Below, in pieces: positions 35,793 to 42,884 of a stretch of DNA of 64,000 nt; the stretch's first letter is position 1; the number at the start of each line of letters is the position of its first letter. Under the pieces are notes generated by a model, which saw only the letters and a program-made list of their open reading frames with translations, ran no database searches and was not told where the DNA came from. Position numbers and translations under genes: made by a program. This DNA is from Pseudomonadota bacterium (GTDB lineage: Bacteria; Chloroflexota; UBA6077; JAJPGT01): the NCBI GenBank assembly GCA_021325655.1, contig JAJPGT010000047.1, positions 78,494-142,493 of the forward strand. The letters run 5' to 3'.

Positions 35793-37079
35793 GTGAGCAC
35801 ATCCCAGTGTCTTCCTCGGCTACGTCCCGTTGAGGTCGTTCACTTTCCAGGCGAAGACGGGCGCCCAGTGGCATGTCTGCGCGACCGGCTCGATCCAGAG
35901 GCGCGGCCGGTCATCATGACCCAGCACGGACTGTTGCTCGCCAGCCTGCTGGACGGCCGGCGCACGCTGGGCGAGGTGCGTGCCGGTTTCCTGCTCCGCA
36001 CCGGGCTAGCGCTCACTCCGGAGCAGGTAGCGCAGTTCGTCCAGCAGCTCGACGAGGCCTACCTGCTCGACACGCCGCGTGCGCAGGATCGGTTGGCGGC
36101 GCTCCGCCGCGAGTTCCAGGCGCAGCCTGCCCGCCCCGCAGCGCACGCGGGCGGCGCCTACCCTGGCGATCCCGTAGAGCTGTCTCAGTTCCTCGAAGCG
36201 CTCTACTGTCACCCGGAGGGCCCGGGCGGCCCGCCAGCTAGCCAGCCGCGCCGCGACCTGGTTGGACTGATCGCCCCGCACATCGATCTGCACCGTGGCG
36301 GGCCGGTGTACGCCTGGGCCTATCGGGCGCTCGCCGAATCGGAGCCGGCCGAGCTATACGTCCTGCTCGGCACCTGCCATGCCGGTCTCGGCAGTCTCGT
36401 CGCCGCGACCAGCAAGCCGTACGACACCGCCTTCGGTCCGGCGCCGACCGACGTCGAGTTCCTGGAGGCGCTGCAGCGCCGCTACGGACGAGACCTCTAT
36501 GAGGATGAATATCAGCACCGAGCCGAGCACTCGCTCGAATTCCAGGCGCTGTACCTGCGCTTTCTGGGCCTGGTGGGTGGCCAGTCCCGCGCCCGGTGCG
36601 TCCCGCTGCTGTGCAACGCGCTTCAGGTGCACGTGCCGCCCGGCCAGCGGCCGGAGGCGGTCGACGAGATCGCGCAGTTCGTCGCGGCGCTGCGCGAGAC
36701 GATCGCCGCCAGCGGCAAGCGCGTCTGCCTGATCGCCGGGGCCGACCTGGCGCACGTCGGGCCGCAATTCGGCGATCCGCGCGCGCTGACCTCACTGGAC
36801 CTGCAGCGGGTGGAGCAGCAGGACCGCGAGATGCTGGAGCTGGTCTGCGCGGGCGACGCGGCGGGGTTCTATGCACAGGTGATGCGCGACGACGACGCCC
36901 GCCGCATCTGTGGCTTCTCGCCCATCTATCTGCTCCTCGCGACGCTGGATGGCAGCGCGCAGGGGCAGGTGCTGCGGTACGCGCAATGGGTGGATTCCAG
37001 CGGTAACGGCTCGGTCAGCTACGCGGCGGTCGCCTTCGCGCGCTTGGCCGCGAAGGATAGGGCGCTGCGAGGAACGTGA
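35793..37079 (+). CDS. MEMO-family protein (AmmeMemoRadiSam system B type)
   Basis: A 428-residue protein. Residues 1-100 form a small helical domain (QHGLLLASLLDGRRTLGEVRAGFL, LTPEQVAQFVQQLDEAYLL) like a PqqD-type winged helix. From residue 115 the MEMO domain runs: AGGAYPGDP, LIAPHIDLHRGGPVYAWAYRAL, LLGTCHAGLG, YQHRAEHSLEFQALYL, and LIAGADLAHVGPQFGD. Conserved His/Asp/Cys residues (APHID, RAEHSLE, GADLAHVG) are those of the MEMO metal site, related to aromatic dioxygenases. Role is unknown; the AMMECR1 and radical-SAM partners are not in the window. GTG 35793 with a GAGGCGG site. Confidence 0.9.
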   Translation: MSTSQCLPRLRPVEVVHFPGEDGRPVACLRDRLDPEARPVIMTQHGLLLASLLDGRRTLGEVRAGFLLRTGLALTPEQVAQFVQQLDEAYLLDTPRAQDRLAALRREFQAQPARPAAHAGGAYPGDPVELSQFLEALYCHPEGPGGPPASQPRRDLVGLIAPHIDLHRGGPVYAWAYRALAESEPAELYVLLGTCHAGLGSLVAATSKPYDTAFGPAPTDVEFLEALQRRYGRDLYEDEYQHRAEHSLEFQALYLRFLGLVGGQSRARCVPLLCNALQVHVPPGQRPEAVDEIAQFVAALRETIAASGKRVCLIAGADLAHVGPQFGDPRALTSLDLQRVEQQDREMLELVCAGDAAGFYAQVMRDDDARRICGFSPIYLLLATLDGSAQGQVLRYAQWVDSSGNGSVSYAAVAFARLAAKDRALRGT

Positions 37080-37088
37080 AAGAGGAAC

Positions 37089-37137
37089 GCGAAAGTGGCA
37101 AAGGGCGGGGTGACTCCCCGCCCTTTGCCACTTTCGC
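37089..37137. terminator. Perfect 22-bp hairpin between convergent genes
   Basis: A 22-base arm starting GCGAAAGTGGCAAAGGGCGG and its exact complement are joined by the five-base loop TGACT. It lies ten bases after the MEMO stop and 26 bases from the end of the convergent glycosidase gene. Its length and perfect pairing exceed usual terminators. Confidence 0.75.
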
Positions 37138-37163
37138 ACCCGCGAAGCCGCACCCGCGAAGCG

Positions 37164-38396
37164 CTACGGGAGCTGGCCGGATGCTCGGGCTGCGGCGAGC
37201 CGGTCGTACGCCGGGCGGGTTGTCCCGTCGGGGTTGGTCACCGACCAGTAGTACTGCTCGTTGGTCGGGTCCCAGTATGGCGCGGCCAGGGTCCAGGCGG
37301 TCATCACCCCGATCCACGGTGACCAGTTGTTGTGGGCCCAGGCATACGCCCGCACCAGGTAATCGGCCTTGGTGTTCTCGTCCACCTGGAACCAGGAGTA
37401 CTCTGGGTGGACGGTGTCGGACGTCCAGCCGAACTCGGTGATCCAGATCTGCTTGTCGGCGTCGCCGTGGGCAACCATCTGCGCGCGCACGTCCTCGACG
37501 TGGCGGAAGCAGAAGAAGCGATGTCCGCCGAGCGACGGGTCCGCCTCTACCTGAGCCGGGTCCGTTTCAGGCGCGGCCTTGTAGCCGGCGGCGTGGACCG
37601 ATAGGACGTCGTAGTTGCCCTGCAGCCCGTTCTGGTACATCTGCTCCAGGAAGACGTCGTCCGGCATCGCCGTCTGGTCATTCGTACCGGTCGGGGTAAG
37701 CGCACCGGTCAGGACAGTGATACGGGGGCTGGCGTCCTTGGCCGCGGCGTACGCCAGCTTCAGGAGCTGCACGTACTGGGCCGGATTCGGCGGCTGGTTG
37801 GCCCATTCGCGGGCGATATTGGGCTCGTTCCAGATCTCGATGGCGTGGACGCGCTTCTTGTCCGAGCGGAAGTGCTGGACGAAGGCGAAGATGAAGTCGG
37901 CGTAGTCCTGATAGTTGTCCGGCGGGCTATCGACCGCGCCGTTCTGCCCGCCATCGGCGCGCGCCCAGCTCGGCGTATCGGAGATGCGGGCGATGATCTT
38001 CAGGTCATGGTCCATTGCCGTCTCGACGATCCGGTCCGCTTCGCTCCAGTCGTACACCTGGCGCTGCGGCTCCATTGCCGACCAGGGCATCTGGAGCTTG
38101 ATCCAGCCGAAGTGGGCGTTCTGGACGAGTGCGAAATCGCGGTCCGCGGTGGGCTGGCCGAAGTCCTGTACGACGAAGCCGTACTCGGGGCTGGCCGCCC
38201 GGTACGACTGGTCCGGCTTCGGCGCAGGCGCCGGCGTCGCCTGCGCGTCAGGTGCGGCGGGCGGCTGGTCCGCGGGCGGTGCCTCCTGGAGCGCCGGGCC
38301 GTTTTGCGGCGCGGCCACTGGCGCGGCGAGCACGACGGTCTGTCCGAGCAGGGTCAGCGCGACGAGCGAGCTGAACAGCGGAAGTCGACGAAACAT
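37164..38396 (-). CDS. Secreted TIM-barrel glycoside hydrolase (GH39/cellulase-like)
   Basis: A 410-residue protein with a signal peptide (residues 1-25, ending in VVLAAPVA) and a Pro/Ala-rich linker to residue 65. The barrel shows the two catalytic glutamates of clan GH-A: Glu191 (acid/base) in EIWNEPN and Glu321 (nucleophile) in WITEFGW. FGWIKLQMPWSAMEP and IIARISDTPSWAR are typical strands. Related to the gene at 49162-50451. Probably acts on extracellular polysaccharide. GGAGG lies before the ATG at 38396. Confidence 0.9.
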   Translation of the reverse strand: MFRRLPLFSSLVALTLLGQTVVLAAPVAAPQNGPALQEAPPADQPPAAPDAQATPAPAPKPDQSYRAASPEYGFVVQDFGQPTADRDFALVQNAHFGWIKLQMPWSAMEPQRQVYDWSEADRIVETAMDHDLKIIARISDTPSWARADGGQNGAVDSPPDNYQDYADFIFAFVQHFRSDKKRVHAIEIWNEPNIAREWANQPPNPAQYVQLLKLAYAAAKDASPRITVLTGALTPTGTNDQTAMPDDVFLEQMYQNGLQGNYDVLSVHAAGYKAAPETDPAQVEADPSLGGHRFFCFRHVEDVRAQMVAHGDADKQIWITEFGWTSDTVHPEYSWFQVDENTKADYLVRAYAWAHNNWSPWIGVMTAWTLAAPYWDPTNEQYYWSVTNPDGTTRPAYDRLAAARASGQLP

Positions 38397-38439
38397 TCCC
38401 CCTCCAGAGGCGAAGCTGCGAAGCATTGGTCTTCCCTGT

Positions 38440-38479
38440 TCGCGGCGGTCGGAAGACCCGGGTCTTCCGACCGCCGCGA
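38440..38479. terminator. Perfect 40-base palindrome
   Basis: TCGCGGCGGTCGGAAGACCC reads the same on the other strand, giving a 20-bp perfect stem with no loop. It stands 11 bases after the end of the propeller-protein gene, so it can serve as its terminator; no T-run follows. Confidence 0.65.
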
Positions 38480-38490
38480 GATTGGCGAGC

Positions 38491-40380
38491 CTACTGGGGC
38501 TCGAAGGCGTTGGTCATGTCGGTGTTGGGCAGGTCCCCCGGCCGGTTCAGGCCCAGGGGCATGCCATTGTTGTACTGCTTGTAGAAGATCGACCCCTGCA
38601 TTTCCTGGTCGAGGTCGGGCGGGAGGTTCCGCCCGGTGATCACGCTCTTGAAGTAGTCGGCCAGCAGGATGCCACGCGTGCACTGGCAACCGGCGTCGTA
38701 GTGCATGATCCCGCGCTGGAACCGCAGGTAGATGAAGTTGGCGTTGCTTGGGTCCGGCATCGGGTTCGAGGTCGGCGCCCCGGCCATCTCCAGGTCGAAG
38801 CCTGGGAGCAGGCTCTCGTTGCAGTTGCCCTGCGGGAAGGCATCCTGGCAGGTGACGATGTTGTTGAACGTTGACCAGAAGCGCGTCGGCTGACCGTTGA
38901 ACGTCTCTGGCGCGTGAGCGCGCACGAACTCGATGATCGCGGTGTCGTAGTTCGGCGAGCCGGGCTGGGGCGCGGCCTGGGCCACGGCCGGGTCGTAGGC
39001 CGGGTAGGTGGACTGGTTGATCCGGTTGACCGGCATCAGCCCCGGATCGAGCAGGTTCACCAGCCGAGCGTTGCCATCTGGCCCGATCTGGACGATCTGG
39101 CGCTGGAAGAACTGGGTCATGAACCCCTGGAACAGGAAGGTTCGGGAGACCGGGAAGCCGAACGTATTCAGCTTGCCGCGGTGCTGAAAGTAGTCCCAGA
39201 TCTTGTCGTTGTCCACCCGGAAGCCGGTTTCCACGAAGTAGCGGTTGTCGTGCACGGCGGGCGGGCCGGGCGTCACCGTGGGAGCCGGCGTGGGGGTGGC
39301 GGTGGCGGCCGGGGTCGGGGTCGCCAGGCCGCTGATCGTCAGGTCGCCGCCACGGATGTCGCCGTTGTGGGCGTCGTCCTGCCAGACGATCGTCGTCCCG
39401 GAGATATCGGGCACAGTCTGATCGCCATTCTCGGTATTGACCGGGAACTCGGTGTTCGTCGCCAGGTCGTAGCCCCAGATGTGCGGCTTGCCGCTGCCCT
39501 TGCGCTCGTCCTGCCAGACGACGATGGTGCCAGAGATGCGGGGATTGCCGCGGGCGTGCTGGGTGGTTGAGGAGATCTGGCGGACCGTCTTGTCGTCCGT
39601 GTTGTAGACGTAGATGCCGGCGTTGTCGCTGGCACCATCGGTGTACACGATGTACGGGCCGCCCACGGCCGGCTCGCGGGCGGTGTGCGTGGAGGTGACC
39701 CGAAACTCCGTGCCGGTGTTCAGGTCATAGCCGAAGATGTCGGTCTTGCCCTGCCCATCGCGGTCGTCCACCCAGGCGACGAGATTGCCGTCGATAGCTG
39801 GGGCCGTGTGGTTGCTACTGCCGGTGGAGATGTCGAACTTCTTGCCGCTGGAGATGTGGTAGCCGCGGATGATCCAGTTGCCTGGCTTGTTGCTCTGGTA
39901 GACGACCGTGTCGCCCGACACCGCCGGGAAATCCTGGTCGCCCGAGTCCTCGTCGATGCTGAAGTGGTCGTCCTTGGCGATGTTGTACCCCTCGATGTTC
40001 AGGCCCTTGGAGCTGCTCGCCTCCGCCCAGACGACGATGTCGCCTGAGATGTCCGGCCGCTTGGCCGATTTGCTGTTCTCGTTGACCTGGCTGCTCTTGT
40101 CGGACTTGTCCAGGTCCCGCATGAAGATGTCGGCGTTGGCGTTCTCGTCGATGTCGGCGCTGGCATTGTTCCGGTAATCCTGCCAGACCACCACCCGGCC
40201 GCTGATGCGTGGGCGGACCTCTGCGGCGCTGCCGGCGCGGACGTCGAACGCCGACACGGAGTAGGTCGCGGCGCGGACGACCGCGGTTTGCTGCCCGATC
40301 AGGCTTGGCACCAGGAGAGCGGCGAGTCCCACGGCAAGTGCCGCTCGCCCAACCCAGCCGCGATGCCAGGCTCCCCTCAT
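38491..40380 (-). CDS. Secreted seven-repeat beta-propeller protein with Chloroflexota C-terminal domain
   Basis: A 629-residue exported protein. After a signal peptide (ending near GQQTAVVRAA), seven repeats of the type [P-x-I-S-G-x-x-V-V-W-x-D] follow to about residue 345: RISGRVVVWQD, DISGDIVVWAE, AVSGDTVVYQS, AIDGNLVAWVD, AVGGPYIVYTD, RISGTIVVWQD and DISGTTIVWQD, a seven-bladed TolB-like propeller. A Thr/Pro linker (about residues 352-372) leads to the domain with YFVETGFRVDN, FPVSRTFLFQGFMTQFFQR, seen in many Chloroflexota secreted proteins. Its end is Cys-rich (CQCTRG). Function is likely in cell-surface binding or carbohydrate handling. GGGAGG lies eight bases before the ATG. Confidence 0.87.
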   Translation of the reverse strand: MRGAWHRGWVGRAALAVGLAALLVPSLIGQQTAVVRAATYSVSAFDVRAGSAAEVRPRISGRVVVWQDYRNNASADIDENANADIFMRDLDKSDKSSQVNENSKSAKRPDISGDIVVWAEASSSKGLNIEGYNIAKDDHFSIDEDSGDQDFPAVSGDTVVYQSNKPGNWIIRGYHISSGKKFDISTGSSNHTAPAIDGNLVAWVDDRDGQGKTDIFGYDLNTGTEFRVTSTHTAREPAVGGPYIVYTDGASDNAGIYVYNTDDKTVRQISSTTQHARGNPRISGTIVVWQDERKGSGKPHIWGYDLATNTEFPVNTENGDQTVPDISGTTIVWQDDAHNGDIRGGDLTISGLATPTPAATATPTPAPTVTPGPPAVHDNRYFVETGFRVDNDKIWDYFQHRGKLNTFGFPVSRTFLFQGFMTQFFQRQIVQIGPDGNARLVNLLDPGLMPVNRINQSTYPAYDPAVAQAAPQPGSPNYDTAIIEFVRAHAPETFNGQPTRFWSTFNNIVTCQDAFPQGNCNESLLPGFDLEMAGAPTSNPMPDPSNANFIYLRFQRGIMHYDAGCQCTRGILLADYFKSVITGRNLPPDLDQEMQGSIFYKQYNNGMPLGLNRPGDLPNTDMTNAFEPQ

Positions 40381-40464
40381 CCGTCTGCCTCCCTTCTGAG
40401 CTCGGTGAGCTACTCGCCATAGTAACGAGTGATGGCGCGGGCCGGTTACGTCCGGGGGCGCAGC

Positions 40465-40494
40465 GGCCCATTACGTAATCGCACTGTAATGGCC
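40465..40494. repeat. Inverted repeat GGCCCATTAC / GTAATGGCC
   Basis: Nearly perfect nine-base arms separated by a dozen bases, 85 bases before the propeller-protein ATG and just before the small-protein cluster on the other strand. A third GTAATG occurs at 40507. The arrangement could be an operator; no known regulator can be assigned. Confidence 0.4.
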
Positions 40495-40574
40495 GACCCC
40501 CGCCGCGTAATGCCCGTGTGATGAACCGACCCGTAGACTCCGCGCCGGAGATCATGCTGCGAGGAGGCGGCCGG

Positions 40575-40667
40575 GTGACGCTGGACAGCGCCTTGATCCT
40601 GCTGATGATGCTCGTCCTCGCCCTGGTAGCCACTACGCTGCTGGCGGACGGAAATGATGGGGGCTAA
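40575..40667 (+). CDS. Membrane microprotein (30 aa)
   Basis: GTG start with GAGGAGG at 40561-40567, eight bases upstream. The 30-residue product, VTLDSALILLMMLVLALVATTLLADGNDGG, is one transmembrane helix with an acidic, Gly-rich tail. The frame is open from an ATG at 40521, but that extension lacks a ribosome site. It overlaps the next gene by 14 bases. Below the length usually annotated; the ribosome site and the helix speak for it. Confidence 0.5.
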   Translation: MTLDSALILLMMLVLALVATTLLADGNDGG

Positions 40668-40893
40668 TCGGTCGGCGCACGACGAGCGCCGGATCCGGAT
40701 GTTTGTCGAGACGATTCCCGCCTTGAGCGAAACCGTGCTGTCGCTCTCGTCCAAGCTGAACGTGAGTCAGCGCACCTGCCGCGCTGTACTCGAACGGCTG
40801 GTGGAGGAGGGCTTGGTCAGACGGCGGGACTTTCGCGATATCGAGCCGATCTACTACCGGCCGTGGCGGGACGACGCCCGTACCCCCGTCTAG
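40654..40893 (+). CDS. Small winged-helix protein
   Basis: A 79-residue protein (ATG 40654 or 40657) with a helix-turn-helix pattern: IPALSETVLSLSSKLNVSQRTCRAVLERLVEEGLVRRRDF resembles a MarR/GntR-like winged helix, ending in a wing-like EPIYYRPW. No effector domain. It is preceded by the microprotein and followed by a receiver gene, so the three may work together. Confidence 0.68.
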   Translation: MMGANRSAHDERRIRMFVETIPALSETVLSLSSKLNVSQRTCRAVLERLVEEGLVRRRDFRDIEPIYYRPWRDDARTPV

Positions 40894-40949
40894 TGCGCCC
40901 GGGTGGGCGGCTCGCGCGCGGGTCCGGATCCGTCGTACAAGGAGGCCAG

Positions 40950-41363
40950 ATGCTCGTTCATACGCACCAGCGCCGTGTTCTCGTGGTGGACGCCAGCGCG
41001 GTGATCCGGCGGGTGCTGAGCCTGATCTTGCAGGGCGAGGGGTATCAGGTCCACCTCGCCGCGGGTGGACGCGCCGCCCTCGCCCTGGCCCGCGAGCTTC
41101 GGCCGGATGCGATGACGCTGGACCTGGGGCTGGAAGACCTGGATGGTCGCGAGGTGCTGCGCCGCCTCAAGGAAGACCCGGCGACGCGGGCGATCCCCAT
41201 CGTCGTCATCTCCGCTTATCCAGACACGCTCTCAGAGGTGGAGCGTGGCTACGCCGCGCAGATTATCGTCAAGCCGTTCGACGTTGACGACCTGCTCAAC
41301 GGCGTCAGCCGCGCTGTGGGGGTCGCCACGACCCGGCCGGACCTGCGGCGCCGCCTGAATTAG
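40950..41363 (+). CDS. Stand-alone receiver-domain response regulator
   Basis: A 137-residue receiver: RVLVVDASAVIRRVL, the acceptor Asp in MTLDLGLEDLDG, VVISAYPDTLSEVERG (switch Ser), and IVKPFDVDDLLNGV with the conserved Lys-Pro. In the first position of the acidic pocket, the usual second Asp is Ala (VVDAS), a change that may weaken phosphorylation. No output domain. AAGGAGG lies just before the ATG. Confidence 0.9.
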   Translation: MLVHTHQRRVLVVDASAVIRRVLSLILQGEGYQVHLAAGGRAALALARELRPDAMTLDLGLEDLDGREVLRRLKEDPATRAIPIVVISAYPDTLSEVERGYAAQIIVKPFDVDDLLNGVSRAVGVATTRPDLRRRLN

Positions 41364-41386
41364 CCGCAGGCGGTGCAGGTTCGACG

Positions 41387-41707
41387 CTACGAGGCGCGCC
41401 GGTGCTCCTCGCGGCGCCAGCCACGCGCCGGCTTCGGCAGCGCGACCTCCAGCCCAGGCCGCGGCCCGCGCAGCACGGTGACGAGCGTCCCGAGCTGTCC
41501 CTCGCGCCCGCGCCCGAAGTAGTCCCAGCGAAAGACAGTACCGCAGACCTGGCAGCGCAGGTCGAGCAGGCGGCCTGGGAGACCTCGACGCCAGGGGCTA
41601 GGCGCCCCACCGTCCTGTGCCGCGAGCGTGATGTGCGGGAACGTCCATGGCCCGCTCCAGTCGACGTACGAGATGCCACAGCCTGGACACGCGCGTGGGT
41701 AGGCCAT
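41387..41707 (-). CDS. Zinc-ribbon-like protein
   Basis: A 106-residue protein with two Cys pairs: CPGC at residues 7-10 and CQVC near residue 51, the second within LLDLRCQVCGTVFRWDYFGRG. The last third is basic (KPARGWRREEHRRAS). No family is recognised. It is convergent with the receiver gene. Confidence 0.68.
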   Translation of the reverse strand: MAYPRACPGCGISYVDWSGPWTFPHITLAAQDGGAPSPWRRGLPGRLLDLRCQVCGTVFRWDYFGRGREGQLGTLVTVLRGPRPGLEVALPKPARGWRREEHRRAS

Positions 41708-41874
41708 CCGCTCTAACCTCTCGTCGCTGGCGCTCCGGGCACGGCGGCGCCGGGCAAAATCGCGCCCATCGCTGCAGGAAGCGTGCCAGATTGGAATACG
41801 CGGCAGCCAGACGAGCCAGGTTGACCGGGGCGCAAAGGCACGGGTAGAGTCCCCACGGACCGAGTGGAGGAGCT

Positions 41875-42267
41875 GTGCAGCCGGTCTGGCGTTGGGGACT
41901 GCTCTGTGGCGCGCTGATCGTCGTCATCGACACGGCGGCTCGCCTGGCAGCCGCTGGCCAGCCCGAGACGAGCCTGCAGGCGGCGCTGGCCGCGAACATC
42001 GACCTGCTGGCGAACCTGATCCTCTTCTCCGTCTGCGGCTATCAGGTCGGCCGGCAGACACGAATGGTGCGCTCGGCAGCCGAGGCCGGCGTGACGGCCG
42101 GGCTGCTGGCTGGCGTCGCGGCGCTCGTCGTGGGCCAGCTCATCCCGCCGGCGGAGGCCTCCGCCTCCGCGCTGGTTTCGGTCCTGGCGTTGAACGTCGC
42201 GATGGGCGGCGTGCTCGCGCTGTCGAGCGGCTTTCTCGGTTCCCGGGTTCCGCAGGCGAAGCGCTGA
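41875..42267 (+). CDS. Small membrane protein
   Basis: A 130-residue protein with four predicted helices (WRWGLLCGALIVVIDTA, LLANLILFSVCGYQVG, AEAGVTAGLLAGVAALVVG, LVSVLALNVAMGGVLAL). GGAGGAGCT precedes the GTG. Similar short proteins of four helices go with the dynamin cluster that follows, but no family name is recognised. Confidence 0.72.
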   Translation: MQPVWRWGLLCGALIVVIDTAARLAAAGQPETSLQAALAANIDLLANLILFSVCGYQVGRQTRMVRSAAEAGVTAGLLAGVAALVVGQLIPPAEASASALVSVLALNVAMGGVLALSSGFLGSRVPQAKR

Positions 42268-42362
42268 GGCTGGCCGGAGCACCTGCGCCGGGTAAGCGGG
42301 CACAGGAGTTGCACACATCCCACGCGGCTATTCGCGCCGCGTGGCCGGGAGGAGGGGTGCAG

Positions 42363-42875
42363 ATGCGGTTCCTCATCGGCGTACTCATCGGCCTGATCGC
42401 GAGCATCGTCTTCACCAGAAAGCGCGAGCAGCAGGCGCTCGCCCCGCTGGAGTGGGGGCCGGGGACGGCCAGCACCGAGACCGTGGCCTCCGTGGGCGCA
42501 CCAGTGCCAGCCAGGGAGCCCGGGCCGGCGGCCGCGGCGCCAAGTCCCGCCAGTGCCGCCCAAGCCCAGGCCGGGCAACAGCCCGGCGTCTCGGGCGACG
42601 GCCGAGCGCGCGAGTCCAAGCTGGCCGAGCTGCGGCAAAAGTACCAGTGGCTGATGAGCTTCAGCGACGACGAGATCCGGACTGTCGCCTTGCTCGACGC
42701 CGGCCAGGAACTGGAACCCTGGGAGCAATACCTTGACGTTTGCCACCGCGAGCAGGGAGTGCTCCGGCCGACCCACGCCTTTGGGAAGCGCGTGCCGGAG
42801 GGCCATGTGTATCTTGCGCAGCACCGCGTGCCGGAGGCGACCTGGTATCGGCTCGTCCGCGCGGCCCAGGCATAG
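42363..42875 (+). CDS. Membrane-anchored protein of unknown function
   Basis: A 170-residue protein with a short N-terminal membrane helix (MRFLIGVLIGLIASIVFTRKR), a disordered Ala/Pro linker to residue 85, and a folded C-terminal part (LAELRQKYQWLMSFSDDEIRTVALLDAGQEL, then VPEGHVYLAQHRVPEATWYRLV). No family is recognised. AGGAGG lies seven bases before the ATG. It sits nine bases before the dynamin gene. Confidence 0.7.
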   Translation: MRFLIGVLIGLIASIVFTRKREQQALAPLEWGPGTASTETVASVGAPVPAREPGPAAAAPSPASAAQAQAGQQPGVSGDGRARESKLAELRQKYQWLMSFSDDEIRTVALLDAGQELEPWEQYLDVCHREQGVLRPTHAFGKRVPEGHVYLAQHRVPEATWYRLVRAAQA

Positions 42876-42884
42876 CGGCCGCGG

